A stretch of 64,000 bases of DNA from Mytilus californianus (Eukaryota; Mollusca; Bivalvia; Mytilida; Mytilidae), in the NCBI RefSeq assembly GCF_021869535.1, contig NW_026262712.1, positions 101,498,140 to 101,562,139 on the forward strand, in the 5' to 3' direction. A program made the translations under genes and the position numbers. Of this stretch, positions 1 through 10,905 are shown in pieces; within the stretch, counting starts at the first letter, position 1; each line of letters begins with the position of its first letter. The notes beneath the pieces are model-generated. The model was given only the letters and a program-made list of their open reading frames with translations, ran no database searches and was not told the DNA's origin.

Positions 1-450
1 GATAGGTCAATGATAATTGGTATGCAGTTGTATAAGCATAAGCACATCTCATTTCCATGGAGAATATTTGGTCCGTACCCTGCATTCATGGTCTATTGAC
101 TTTGAAACTTTTGCTTAGCTTACATGTATTAGTTTGTGATTAGGTCAGTTTAAGATGAACCACTAATGTTAAGTCAATGATATTCGGCATGCAAATGTAT
201 TTTTATTTGCAAGTTTCATTTCCATGGAGATTATATAACCCCACCCCTAATTATGGTTCATCGACTTTGAAACTTTTACATAGTTTACAAGTAAATGTTT
301 GTGTTTAGGTTTTTTATAGGGAACGACTTATGAAAAGTCAATGGTATTTGGTTTGCAGTTGTATTAGCATTTGCACATCTCATTTCCATGGAGATTGTTT
401 AGCCCTGTACCTTCGGTCATGGTTCATTGACTTTGAATATTTGCTTAACT
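1..450. repeat. Three diverged tandem copies of a ~165-bp unit
   Basis: A unit containing GTCAATG, CATTTCCATGGAGA and TTGACTTTGAA recurs near 6, 173 and 337, giving a period of about 165 bp. The copies are diverged and the array continues off the left edge of the window. There is no coding potential. Satellite-like or the tandem core of a mobile element; which one cannot be told here. Confidence 0.75.
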
Positions 451-529
451 AACATATTAAAGTATTGCTATGTTAATTTCAACATTTGCATTATCAAAAT
501 AACAAATAGGCGAGACATATGTCTGTGTT

Positions 530-1600
530 AACAGTTTATTATACGATCTCAAAATTTTTATACGACCGCAAAATTTTTTTTGGGATCGTATGATGTCATC
601 GTCCGAAGACACATTGGTTTCCGGACAATAACTTTAGTTTAAAAGAATGGATCTCTATGAAGAAGGTTCAATACCACAAAAGGAAGGTTGGGATTGATTT
701 TGGGGATGATGGTCCCAACCGTTTAGGAATTAGGGGCCCAAAAGGGGACAAAACAAGCATTTTTCTAGTTTCAGGATAATAACTTGTGTATAAGTATTTC
801 GATTGCTCTGAAATTGTACCACAATGTTTAATACCACAAGTAGAAGGTTCGGATTCATTTTAGGGGTTATGGGGCCAGCAGTTTAGGAATTAGGGGCCAA
901 AAAGGGGCAAGCATTTTTCTAGTTTCCAGACAATAACTTGTGTTTAAGTGAATGGTCTCTCTGAAATTGTACTAAAATGTTCCATACAACAAAGGAAAGG
1001 CTGGGATTGAGTTTTGGGGTTATTGCTCCAAGGGGGGTTTCAAAAAGTTGGGGGGGGGGATTTTTTTTTCCAATTTTTTTAAGGGATTCATATTTTTTTT
1101 TCAAAATTTTTCAAATTGCAAATTTTTGAAAAGTTTCAAGAAGAAATCTTCAGTTGCACAGTATTGCGCAATAGATTTGTAAGATTTTTGACCACATTTA
1201 TTTTGTGTCAGAAACCTATATTATGTCAAAAATTTGATCACAATCCAAATTCAGACAATATCAAGCTTGAATATTGTGTCCAAATTTGCCCAACTGTTCA
1301 GGGTTCGACCTCTGCGGTCGTACCAGGCTGCGCTCAGCGAAGCATTTTATTGAGGTTTTATAATGGTATGATGTCTTTCCAGACAACAACTTGAGTATAA
1401 GAGTATGGATCTCTATGAAATTGTTCCACAAGATACCATACCTCAAAAGGAAAGTAGGTATTTATTTTGGTTTTTTTTTCCTAACTTGTGTATAAGTGTA
1501 AGGATCTCTATGAAATTGTACCACAAGGTTCTACATCTCAAAAGGAAAGTTGGAATTGATATTTAGGGTTGTTAACTAAATTGTTTATGAATTTAAGAGG
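530..1600 (+). mobile_element. Older Helentron-like copy, split at its 5' palindrome by a younger copy
   Basis: The 5' end of an older copy (TACGATCTCAAAATTT, about 542-557) is interrupted. Its continuation (GAGGTTTTATAATGGTATGATG, then monomers of the 163-bp family) resumes at about 1351 and runs to about 1600. The sequence between (560-1344) is a complete younger copy of the same family. Compared with the uninterrupted copy at 2800, the break falls in the T-rich centre of the 5' palindrome. Confidence 0.6.
560..1344 (+). mobile_element. Non-autonomous Helentron-like element, copy A
   Basis: The 5' end carries TACGACCGCA inside an imperfect palindrome (561-590). The 3' end carries the inverse TGCGGTCGTA (1313-1322), followed by a stem-loop GCTGCGCTCAGCGAAGC (1327-1343). 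Between them are about 2.5 copies of a ~163-bp monomer (605-1020) and a homopolymer-rich stretch. Asymmetric inverted repeats, a tandem core and a 3' stem-loop are what is known of Helentrons and the bivalve 'pearl'/HINE elements. There is no transposase gene, so it must be mobilised in trans if active. TTTTAT lies on both sides. Four sister copies in the window share both ends. Confidence 0.7.
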
Positions 1601-1609
1601 TATGTCCAA

Positions 1610-2215
1610 GACACGTTGTAGTTACGATATCGACAACATCAACGATATTAAGTCGATATCGACAAATTATGATCCAAATGTCTATCTGCTACAGTTATCT
1701 ATATAGACCATTTAGTTTCTCCGGGTTCGTCTATTTAATGTGTCGATATCGACAAATTATGTTACAAATATCTTTTTACTACGGTTATCTATAAGACAAT
1801 TTAGTTTCTCCTGGTTCGTCTGTTTTAAGATGTCGATATCTACGACTTTGAGTTGATATCGACAAATTATGATCCAAATATATATCTGCTACAGTTATGT
1901 ATATAGACAATTTAGTTTCTCCTGATTCGTCTATTTAAGATGTCGATATTGACGATATCGACGACATCGATTCGATATTGACACGTTGAGTTATAAATGT
2001 CTATCTTCTACAGTTATCTATACAGACAAATTAGTTTATCTCCTGATTCTTATGTTTTAAGATGTCGATATCAACGATATCGATCTGCGAATTATGTTCC
2101 AAATGTCTGACTGCTACAGTTATGCATATAGAACAAATAGCTTTTCCTTTCTCGTCTGTTTTAATATGTCAATATCGACGACATATAGTCGACATCGACT
2201 AATTACGTTGCAAAT
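1610..2215. repeat. Tandem repeat rich in the palindrome TCGATATCGA
   Basis: About five to six units, each with a block of CGATATCGAC-type words followed by a conserved stretch (CTACAGTTAT, then TTTAGTTTCTCC). Spacing varies from about 90 to 123 bp because the number of GATATCGAC words differs between units. Non-coding. A second, shorter cluster of the same words lies at 3885-4080. Confidence 0.75.
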
Positions 2216-2795
2216 GAAGTCTTCAACAAAGATTAACACTTAATACCGGCATGACAAAATGTCAAATATTTCGAATTAGAAAACAAATATTCTTATTTAT
2301 AAATGATAAACAAAAATCAAATATGGCTGAGTAACCGACAACCACTGAATCAAAGAGCTGTAGAGTAGGATCAGCCACCCTGGGTAAGTGGCGGGGTTAA
2401 GTATGTTTATGAGCGCAAGCCCATTTCCTTAAATCTAGGACGGTGGTATAGTCACTATAGCATCAGTACATAAATACAAAATGTAAAAATCAGTTGGGAA
2501 AGGCTTGACTTATCAGATCGGCACGAAGAACAACAACAAATAGACAAAATCACAAAGTACCGATCTATGAATACTCGAAGCTATTCAAATTCAGTTAAAA
2601 TCTAATTTTAACAAATAAATAAACCATGTTTTCTCTCTGTGAAATAGGAACCAGGTCACATCCCATAGATTTGAATTTTACATAGTAAGACTCTGCATGT
2701 TTACGATCTTTGTATGTTACCATAAATCACATAAATTACAATGTCAACGTTATACAACCAAATAGTTTGTTTTTGAAAGAATACAGAAATTTGTT
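2216..2795. repeat. Unassigned AT-rich stretch with a dispersed-repeat fragment
   Basis: Positions about 2320-2470 (GACAACCACTGAATC, then AGTGGCGGGGTTAAGTATGTTTATGAG) resemble the dispersed repeat also found at 29610-29790 and, in reverse, at 49530-49650. The remainder shows no recognisable gene or structure. Confidence 0.45.
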
Positions 2796-2798
2796 TTT

Positions 2799-3734
2799 AT
2801 ACGACCGCAAAAAAATTTTGGGGTCGTATAATGCTATAACCGAAGACATTAGGTTTCCGTAAAATAACTTTAGTTTATGTGTATGGATCTCTATGAAATT
2901 TTACTAAAAGGTTCAATACCACAAAAGGAAAGTTGGGATTGTTTTTGGGGGTGATGGTCCCAACCGTTTAGGAATTAGGGGTCCAAAAGGGGCCCAAAGC
3001 AAGCATTTTTCTAGTTTCAGGACAATAACTTGTGTATAAGTATTGTGATTGCTCTGAAAATTGTACCACAAGGTTCAATACCACAAGTAGAAGGTTAGGA
3101 TTCATTTTGGGGGTAGTTGCCCAAAACCGTTCAGGAATTAGGGGCCAAAAAGGGTCTTAAACAAGCAATTTTCAGGCAATAACTTGTGTTTAAGTATATT
3201 GATTTTTCTTAAATTGTACCACATTTTACAAATACAAATTTTCTTCAAATGTTATTTATTTTTCAAATAAAGGGGGGGGGGCAATTTTTTCCCCTCAAGA
3301 TTAAAGAAATTAAAAAGATTTCTATAATTTTTTTTTTTTGGAAAAAGGGGGGTGGGGTAAAAACAAAATTTTAGGGGGGTCAATTTTTTCCCCTCAAGAT
3401 TTAAGAAATTGTCAATTTTTCAAAGAAAAATTGGGGGTCACAATTTATTTTGCTAATTCTTTGTATATTGTCTGAAAACAGATTTACTAAGTATTGCGCA
3501 ACAGCACAGTGTGTTGCACAAAAGCAAGATTTCAATTGAATATAAATTCAAATCATATAACCAATTTCAAGTTCTTTGACTACATTTATTCTGTGTCAGA
3601 AACCTATAATGTGTCAAATATTTAATTACAATCCAAATTCAGACCTGTATCAAGCTTGAATATTGTGTCCATTTTTGCCGCAACTGTTCAGGGTTGGACC
3701 TCTGCGGTCGTATCCAGCTGCGCTAGGCGAAGCA
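2799..3734 (+). mobile_element. Non-autonomous Helentron-like element, copy B
   Basis: Best-preserved copy. The 5' palindrome at 2800-2828 reads TACGACCGCA... outward and ...GGGGTCGTA inward. Two to three 163-bp monomers follow (2860-3230), then a G/T-homopolymer-rich zone. The 3' end at 3702-3733 has TGCGGTCGTA and a stem-loop. Flanked by TTTAT on both sides. Confidence 0.7.
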
Positions 3735-4084
3735 GTTTATTAAAAGATACATTAATATGTCACTTGATAGTCTTTTTAAAAAGTAATTTGATTACAATTC
3801 AGCCATTTTTTCACCCTATATCAATCTTTGTATTCGGTATTAATTAAACCAGCTTGATATGTCCTTTTTTTCAGTATCTTAAGTCATCATCGATATCAAG
3901 TCGATATCGTCGATAGACATCAGGTCTTATGCTTGGTGTCGTCATCAAAATCGACATATAGTAATGCCATGAGTGTACAAGTTCATCGATATCGATTCGA
4001 CATCGTGTCGACATTGTCGATATCGACGATATCGACATCTAGATTAGTCTTGGACAATATCGACATCTAGATTAGTCTTGCACA
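3735..4084. repeat. AT-rich spacer with a second CGATATCGA cluster
   Basis: From about 3885 to 4080 the words ATCGATATCAAGTCGATATCGTCGAT and GTCGATATCGACGATATCGACATC repeat, related to the array at 1610-2215. The preceding 150 bases are featureless. Confidence 0.55.
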
Positions 4085-5012
4085 TGTATGGAATTCAAGG
4101 ACCAAAAAGGGGCAAAAACTAGGATTTTATGGTTTCCAGTAAATAACTTGAGTATAAATGTATGGATCGCTATGAAATTTTACCACAAGGTTCCATACCA
4201 AAAAAGGAAGGTTGGGTTTGATTTTGGGGGTTGTGGCCCTAACCGTTTAGGAATAAGGGGCCAAAAACAATACTTTTTGAATACTTTGTATGAATTGCTT
4301 ATTTCTTGACAATTCAATTTCAATGGGGTTTAATTCAAAGTCATAAATTTCTGGGGTTCTTAAGTATGCTGAATATAACCGTGTATTTAGATTTTGGAAT
4401 TTGGGCTCCGTTTTTAAATTGGTCCACATTGAGGTATAAAGGGTCCAAAATTAAACTTTTTTGATTTCAACAAAAATTGAATTCTTGGGGTTCTTTGATA
4501 TGCTGGACATACAGTGTATTTAGATTTTCGATTTTGGGCCCGGTTTTTCAAATTGGTCCACATTAAGGTCAAAATGGTCCAAAATTAAACTTTGTTTGAT
4601 TTTAACAAAAATTGAATTCTTGTAAATAATTTTCAATAACTTCGTGGTAGGTTTGTTTGTTATTCTGTATAAATTAATTTTCAGAATGCCGTATATATAT
4701 ATTTATGTTTTTATTTTGATGAAGCGAACCCCTTTAAAAACTTGAAATAAATTAAGTTCTTGGTGTACTTGGATATGCTGAATCTAACCATGTATTTATA
4801 TTTTGAATATTGGACCATGATAGGTAAAAGTCCAATTTCGCATTTTTCAGTTCTTTGACCACATTTATTCTGTGTCAGAAACCTATGTTGTGTCAAATAT
4901 TCGCAATCTAAATCCAGAGCAGTATCAGGCTTGAATGTAGTGTGTCCATACTTGCCCCTACTGTTCACGGTTCGACCTCTGTGGTCGTATCAAGCTAGCC
5001 TCGCAGAGCAAA
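4085..5012 (+). mobile_element. Degenerate Helentron-like element, copy C (3' part)
   Basis: One 163-bp monomer (4090-4300), then about three units of a second monomer (~137 bp, marked by TTCTTGGGGTTCTTTGATATGCTG; 4320-4640). The 3' arm follows (4850-5010, with TTCGACCTCTGTGGTCGTATCAAGCT). The terminal stem-loop is decayed and no 5' palindrome is present. Confidence 0.55.
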
Positions 5013-5044
5013 ACCTTATTTTGGGTTTGGTCTGTTTTTTGTCT

Positions 5045-5610
5045 CACCTGCGAAGAAAGTCGCAGTATGCAGAAGGTAGAAGAAGAACTGGATGCTTCAT
5101 ATCGTGTATGCAGATACCTTATGTTACGAAGTTTCCGTCTGTCATATATCCATTGTCCTTGACCTCATTTTCATGGTTCAGTGACTGCTTGAAAACGAAT
5201 TATTCATTTTTGTCATATTTGGTATAAGTGTTCCTTGCAAAGTGTACATGTCTGTCAGATAGGATTCACCTAACCTCGACCTCATTTCATGGATCAGTGA
5301 TCAAGGTTAAAGTTACGTGATTAGGTCCGTTTCTCAAATACTATAATCATTAGGACAACTATATGTGGTGTATGGAATGATTATAATGGGTACATGTCAG
5401 TTTGGCAGGTTTCATCTGACCTTGACCTCATTTTCATGGTTCATTGGTAAATGTTGTTTCGTGTATTAATCTGTTTTTCATGTACTATAAGCAATAGGTC
5501 AACTATATTTGGTGTATTGAATGATTGTAAGGTGTACATGTCTGTCTGGCAGGTATCATCTGACCTTGACCTCATTTTTATGGTTCACGCAATGTTAAGT
5601 TTTTGTGTTT
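5045..5610. repeat. Tandem repeat of ~140 bp with the TGACCTTGACCTCATTTTCATGG block
   Basis: The block GACCTCATTTTCATGGTTCA recurs at about 5160, 5278, 5421 and 5567. Between them TGTACATGTCTGTCWGGCAGGT and CAATAGGTCAACTATATTTGG are conserved. A further copy sits at 27195-27365. Just upstream, 5060-5115 (GGATGCTTCATA...GCAGATACCTTATG) recurs in reverse at 25316-25385. Non-coding dispersed/tandem family. Confidence 0.7.
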
Positions 5611-5624
5611 TGATCTGTTTTTAT

Positions 5625-7615
5625 AGGACCGGTAGTATTATGTTATGGTGTTGTCTGCGTCTGAAGACAATTTGGTTCGCAGACAATAACTTGAGTATAA
5701 GTGCATGGATCTCTATGAAATTTTAGCACAAGGTTCCATACCAATAAAGGATTGTTGAGATTGTTTCTGGGGCTATTGTCTTATGCGGTTTTGTAATTAG
5801 AGGCCAAAAAAGGTCAGTTTTACTGGTTCATGGAAAATAAATTGGTTCGCAGACAAAAACGTTCGTGTAAGTGTATGGATGTGTAAAAAATTTTAGTACA
5901 AGGTTCCATTCCACAATAGGAGAGTTGGGATTGATTTTGGGGGTTATTGTCTTAGCTGTTTAGTAATTAGGGACCAGAAAGGGATCAAAACAATTATTTG
6001 TCTGGTTTTTAAAAAACAATAACTTGAGTATAAGAGATATTTCTTCGATCAAATTTTTGCACAAGGTTCCACACCACAATAGGAAGGTTGGGATTAGTTT
6101 TGGGGGTTATTGTCATAGCTGTTTAGGAATTAGGGGCCAAAAAGGGTCTTACAAAATCTATTTTTTGTCAGGTTCACAGATAATAACTTGAGTATAAGTG
6201 TATGGATCTCTATAAAATTTTAGCACAAGGTTCCATACCACAATTGGAAGGTTTGGATTTATTTTGGGAGTTATTGTCGTAGCTGTTTAGCAATTGAGGG
6301 CCAAAAACAAGCATTTTTCATGTTTCAGGACAATAATTGGTGTTTAAGAGTATAGATTTCTATGAAATGAGTAGGCCCTGTAAGACCCCATTTTGGCCCC
6401 AAAATATAGCATTTTTACAAATTTGTTAAAATGTAAACTTTTAGCTATTTATTGGAAAGAAGAATACTTCTGTTCCATTAATATGGGCTGATTTTGACAA
6501 TACAATGCACATGCATCAGGAAATAGCATCATAAATTCATGCAATATTACTGAAATCTTCACAATTTTAGCATTTGTGCTAATTTTAAGGCGGTTTTTGT
6601 CTAAAATGGAAGTGGCCGCTTAGACAAAAACCATCTGTAAAGTGACGTTTTATGGCATATTTGATAGATTTTTCATATTTAAGCCTCTATTTGATCGTCG
6701 TGAATAACCAAATCAGTCCAAATCTTTTACATACATTAATTGAATCGACTGAAGTAGACACTTACGTGTTTAAAAAATGTCAAAAATCTTTCAATAGATG
6801 TACTTCGAATATTAGGCCAAAACAAGCCCTTACCGGACATTTTCCTTTTACCACAAGGTTCCATACTTCAAAAGTAAAGTTATGAATGATTTTTGGAGGG
6901 CCATGGCCCATACCGTTTAATAATTAGGGGTAAAAAAGGGACTGAAAACAACTATTTTTCTGGTTTGCAGGCAATAACTTGAGCACAATTGTATGCATCT
7001 CTATTCAATTTTAGCACAAGGTTCCATACCACAATAGGAAGGTTGAGGTTTATTTTGGGGGTTATTATAGTAGCTGTTTAGGAATTATGGGACTTAAAGA
7101 AAAGAGCCTAACAAAAATAATTATTTGTCTGGTTCACAGACAATAACTCGAGTATAACTGTATAGATCTGTATTAAATTTAAGCACAAAGTTCCATTCCA
7201 CAAAAGGAAAGTTGGGATTTATTTTGGGGGTTATTGTTGTAGCTGTTTAAGTAATTAAGGACCAAAAAAAGGGTCAAAAACAAGCATTTTTCATGTTCCA
7301 GGAAACTAGTTTGTGTATTAGAGTATGGATTTCTATGAAATTTTGCTACACGGTTCCATACTTCAAAAGGAAATTTGGGATTGATTTTAGGGGTCATGGT
7401 TCAAACCGTGTAATAATAAGGGGCTGATAAGGGGAACAAAACTAGGATTTTCTGATTTCTGGACAATAACTTGAGTATAAATCTATTTATTGCTATTTAG
7501 TTGTGACACACGGTGTTATACCATAAAATTAAGTTTGGGATTGATTTTAGGGGTTATGACCCTATTGGTTTTGTTAAAAGGGACCAAAAAAATACTTTGT
7601 ATAAATTGCTTATTT
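5625..7615 (+). repeat. Long array of the ~163-bp Helentron-core monomer
   Basis: The word CAATAACTTGAGTATAAG(T) recurs near 5684, 5854, 6017, 6180, 6331, 6972, 7141, 7304 and 7463, mostly 150-170 bp apart. Each unit continues with GGATCTCTATGAAATT, CACAAGGTTCCATACCAC and GGGATTGATTTTGGGGGTTAT. The start (TTTATAGGACCGGTAG...) resembles a decayed 5' end of the elements at 560 and 2799. The array is interrupted at 6370-6846. Short ORFs inside are by-products of the repeat. Confidence 0.75.
6370..6846. mobile_element. ~480-bp insertion inside a 163-bp monomer
   Basis: The monomer phrase ...TCTATGAAAT stops at about 6369 and resumes as TTTACCACAAGGTTCC at about 6845. An intact monomer reads TATGAAATTTTACCACAAGG. 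The inserted DNA starts GAGTAGGCCCTGTAAGACC and contains a short local inverted repeat (GCGGTTTTTGTCTAAA / TTAGACAAAAACC, about 6590-6635). Its ends show only a weak inverted match (GTAAG...TTTTGGCC). Class not determined. Confidence 0.55.
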
Positions 7616-8165
7616 TTTTTAGCAATTTCAATGGGGTTTAATTCAAAAGTCTTGAATTCTTGGGAGTCTTTAATATGCTGAATCTAATTGGGTATTTAAT
7701 ATTTGGATTTTAGGGTCTTGTTTTTGAAATGATTCATATTAAGGTCCAAAGGGTCCAAAATTAAACATTGTTTGATTTCTTTAAAAAGTAAATTATTGGT
7801 GTTCCTTGATATGCTGAAATTAATTGTGTATTTAGATTTTTTTAATTTAAAGGCCTGTCTTAAAATCGGTCCACATTAAGGTCAAAGGGGTCCAAAATAC
7901 AACTTTTTTTTATTAAAAAAAAATGAATTCTTGGGTTCTTTCATATTCTGAATCTAAGCATGTACTTAGATTTTTGATTGGGGGCATGGTCAACATAAAA
8001 CCAAATAATCATATAGGTTCAAAGGGTCCAAAATTAAACTTTGTCTGATTAAAAAAAAAGAATGGTTGGGGTTCTTTGATATGCTGAATCTAAGCGTGTA
8101 TTTAGATATTTGATTTTAGGCACAGTATTCAATATGGTCCAAATTGGGGTCCAAAATTGAACATT
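7616..8165 (+). repeat. Array of the ~137-bp second monomer, left part
   Basis: Four units marked by TTCTTTGATATGCTGAATCTAA (near 7654, 7795, 7928 and 8065) and GGTCCAAAATTAAACTTTGTTTGATTT. The array is cut at about 8166 by the reverse-transcriptase insertion and resumes at about 10250. Confidence 0.75.
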
Positions 8166-10250
8166 AAAATTGAGAATGGAAATGGGGAATGTGTCAAAGA
8201 GACAACAACCCGACCACAGAACAGACAACAGCAGAAGGCCACCAACAGGTCCTCAATGCAGCGAGAAATTCCCGCACCCGGAGGCGTCCTTCAGCTGGCC
8301 CCTAAGCAAATATATATACTAGTTCAGTGATAATGAACGCCATACTAAACTCCAAATTGTACACAAGAAACTAAAATTAAAAATAATACAAGACTAACAA
8401 AGGCTAGAGGCTCCTGACTTGGGACAGGCGCAAAAATGCGGCGGGGTTAAACATGTTTATGAGATCTCAACCCTCCCCCTATACCTCTAGCCAATGTAGA
8501 AAAGTAAACGCATAACAATACGCACATTAAAATTCAGTTCAAGAGAAGTCCGAGTCTGATGTCAGAAGATGTAACCAAAGAAAATAAACAAAATGACAAT
8601 AATACATAAATAACAACAGACTACTAGCAGTTAACTGACATCCCAGCTCCAGACTTCAATTAAACTGATTGAAAGATTATGTCTTCATCATATGATTATC
8701 AGCCACAATCCTTCCCGTTAGGGGTTTAGTATCATACCATCATAACATATATGAGAAGAACATAACCCGTGTCATGCCAACAACTGGTTTTTAAATAAAT
8801 GTGTTTAGTGCCGATGCAAAGACCCTATAAGTGAATCAATATTAACGCCAAAATATGCAATCTTTAATGACCTGACAACAGTATCGTAACTATATCCCTT
8901 CTTAATAAGTCTATTTAAAGGTTTTGTTAGTTTCAGAGGTGAATACTGACATTTTTGTGCTTTATAAAGAATATTTCCATAAAAAATTGGATGTGAAATA
9001 CCTGAACGTATAAGAAGTCTGCATGTTGAGCTATATTTACGAATGATGTCCTTATACCGATGATAAAATTTAGTAAATGTTTTGACTAGTTTGTGATATC
9101 GAAAACCCTGGTGTAATAATTTTTCAGTAATACATAAATTTCTCTCGTTAAAATCTAAAACATTGTTACATACACGAGCGAATCGTACAAGTTGAGATAT
9201 ATAAACACCGTAAGATGGTGACAAGGGAACGTCACCATCTAAAAATGGATAATTAACGATAGGAAATGAAAAATCATCTCTTTTATCATATATTTTAGTA
9301 TTAAGCTTTCCGTTAATGATATAGATATCAAGATCGAGGAAAGGGCAGTGGTCATTGTTAGTATTAGCTTTATTTAAAGTAAGTTCAACAGGATAAATTT
9401 CTTTAGTATACATACTGAAGTCGTCATTATTGAGAGCCAAAATATCATCCAAATATCTAAAAGTATTATTAAATTTGTGTATCAGATGTTGTTTCGATGG
9501 GTCTTTACTGATTTTTGTCATAAATTGTAACTCATAGCAATACAAAAAAAGGTCCGCAATAAGTGGTGCACAGTTAGTCCCCATTGGAATTCCGATAACC
9601 TGACGATATACGGAATCTCCAAAGCGAACAAAAATGTTATCTAGTAAAAATTCAAGGGCACATATAGTATCAAAGCATGTCCAATTGACATAGTTTTTTT
9701 GTTTATTGCTACTAAAAAATGACCTAAAAGAGTTTGAACATATATATTCACATTCTGACTTTTTAAATGCCCATTTAATTAGGTGTGTGAATTTTTTCTT
9801 AATGAGAATGTGAGGCAATGTGGTATATAGGGTAGAAAAATCAAAACTTTGAACAGATTCAAAATCACCAATATATGCATGCAATTTATCAAGTACTTCC
9901 AACGAGTTCTTGACACTCCAAAAGTAATTAATTCCACTATTTTCGAAGGCCTTATTTGAACAATTTATTATCAGGTTTTTGATAGTACCAAGTGTACTGG
10001 AAAGAAGAATAGACAATTTAGTAGTGGAACAATGGCTTGAAGACGAAATGAATCTATATTTGTAAGGTGTTTTGTGTAGCTTCGGAAGCCAATACATAGT
10101 TGGGACTTTCGTTGTATTTGGTTCTGCTTGTAAAGCGGTAGCTAAAAGTTTATGTTTGTTACAGATGTCGTTTTCTGAAAATGGAGTCAGTTGGAATGTT
10201 GGTGAATTGGTGATTTCTTTTTTCAGAACCTCAATGTAAAATTTACGTCA
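8166..10250 (-). mobile_element. 5'-truncated Penelope-like retroelement inserted in the 137-bp array
   Basis: The monomer phrase GGTCCAAAATTGAACAT ends at about 8165 and its continuation TGTTTGATTTC resumes at about 10252. The insertion boundaries are therefore defined by the interrupted repeat. On the minus strand it carries a reverse transcriptase frame (8805-10247), then about 640 bases of 3' tail ending in CCATTTCCATTCTCAATTTTA. Parts of that tail occur alone elsewhere (24560-24836, 40564-40740, 40815-40885). The 5' end is lost: a stop codon and then repeat sequence lie directly upstream of the reading frame. Confidence 0.7.
8805..10247 (-). CDS. Reverse transcriptase of a Penelope-like element, N-terminus missing
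   Basis: Open frame of 480 codons; the first Met is residue 51 (10097), but the frame is open and similar to family members upstream of it, so no genuine start is visible. Motifs: YWLPKLHKTP (residues 52-61), DFSTLYTTLP with the first catalytic Asp (about 136), GIPMGTNCAPL (about 219) and YLDD with the catalytic Asp pair (about 265-268). It would copy element RNA into DNA. The KLHK...R-F-I block followed by G-x-P-M-G resembles Penelope-like RTs. No GIY-YIG endonuclease is seen C-terminally; the protein ends shortly after the thumb region. An N-terminal nuclease could have been lost with the truncation. No internal stops, so this is a recent insertion. A non-Penelope RT lineage is the main alternative. 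Confidence 0.75.
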   Translation of the reverse strand, partial: RKFYIEVLKKEITNSPTFQLTPFSENDICNKHKLLATALQAEPNTTKVPTMYWLPKLHKTPYKYRFISSSSHCSTTKLSILLSSTLGTIKNLIINCSNKAFENSGINYFWSVKNSLEVLDKLHAYIGDFESVQSFDFSTLYTTLPHILIKKKFTHLIKWAFKKSECEYICSNSFRSFFSSNKQKNYVNWTCFDTICALEFLLDNIFVRFGDSVYRQVIGIPMGTNCAPLIADLFLYCYELQFMTKISKDPSKQHLIHKFNNTFRYLDDILALNNDDFSMYTKEIYPVELTLNKANTNNDHCPFLDLDIYIINGKLNTKIYDKRDDFSFPIVNYPFLDGDVPLSPSYGVYISQLVRFARVCNNVLDFNERNLCITEKLLHQGFRYHKLVKTFTKFYHRYKDIIRKYSSTCRLLIRSGISHPIFYGNILYKAQKCQYSPLKLTKPLNRLIKKGYSYDTVVRSLKIAYFGVNIDSLIGSLHRH

Positions 10251-10905
10251 ATTGTTTGATTTCATCAAAAAATTAAATTGTTTGTGTTATTTGATATAGT
10301 CAATCCAACAATGTTTTAGATTTTTTGATTTTGTGCTTTTTTTTCAAAGTTGGTCCAAATTTGGGTCCAAAATTAAACTTTGTTTGATTTCTGCAAAAAT
10401 TAAATCATTGATGTTCTTTAATGTGTGCAATCAAACAGTGTTTTAATTTTTTTTAATTTTGGACCCGTTTTTTTCAAATTGGACCACATAAAGGTCCAAA
10501 GTATCCAAAATAAAACTTGTTTTGATTTTAACAAAAAATGAAACAATGTGGTTACTTGATATGCTGAATCCAACCATGTATTTAGAATTTGAATATTGGA
10601 CCACAATTGGTAAATGTCTAATTTTAAAATAATTAAAAAACTTATACCACATTGGTTCACAGACAATATATATAACTTTAGTATAAGTGTATGGATGTGT
10701 TAAAGACATTGTATTAATGATAAATGATATTTTGGAATTTTTTTTTCTTATCTTTGGTAAATTGTTTGAAGAATTTTGTGGTATGTTTGTTTGTTATTCT
10801 GTTTAAACTAATTTTCTGAATGCTATATATATATATATATATAGCTTTCTTATTTGGTAGAACATTTTATCGTGATGTGTACTTGAATATCTTCTATTTT
10901 TATTA
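10251..10905 (+). repeat. Array of the ~137-bp second monomer, right part, with (TA)n
   Basis: Three monomers (near 10281, 10408 and 10548), then a 3' segment (TGGTATGTTTGTTTGTTATTCTG, 10780-10802) shared with 4640-4670. It ends in a TA microsatellite at 10825-10842. No genes. Confidence 0.65.
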
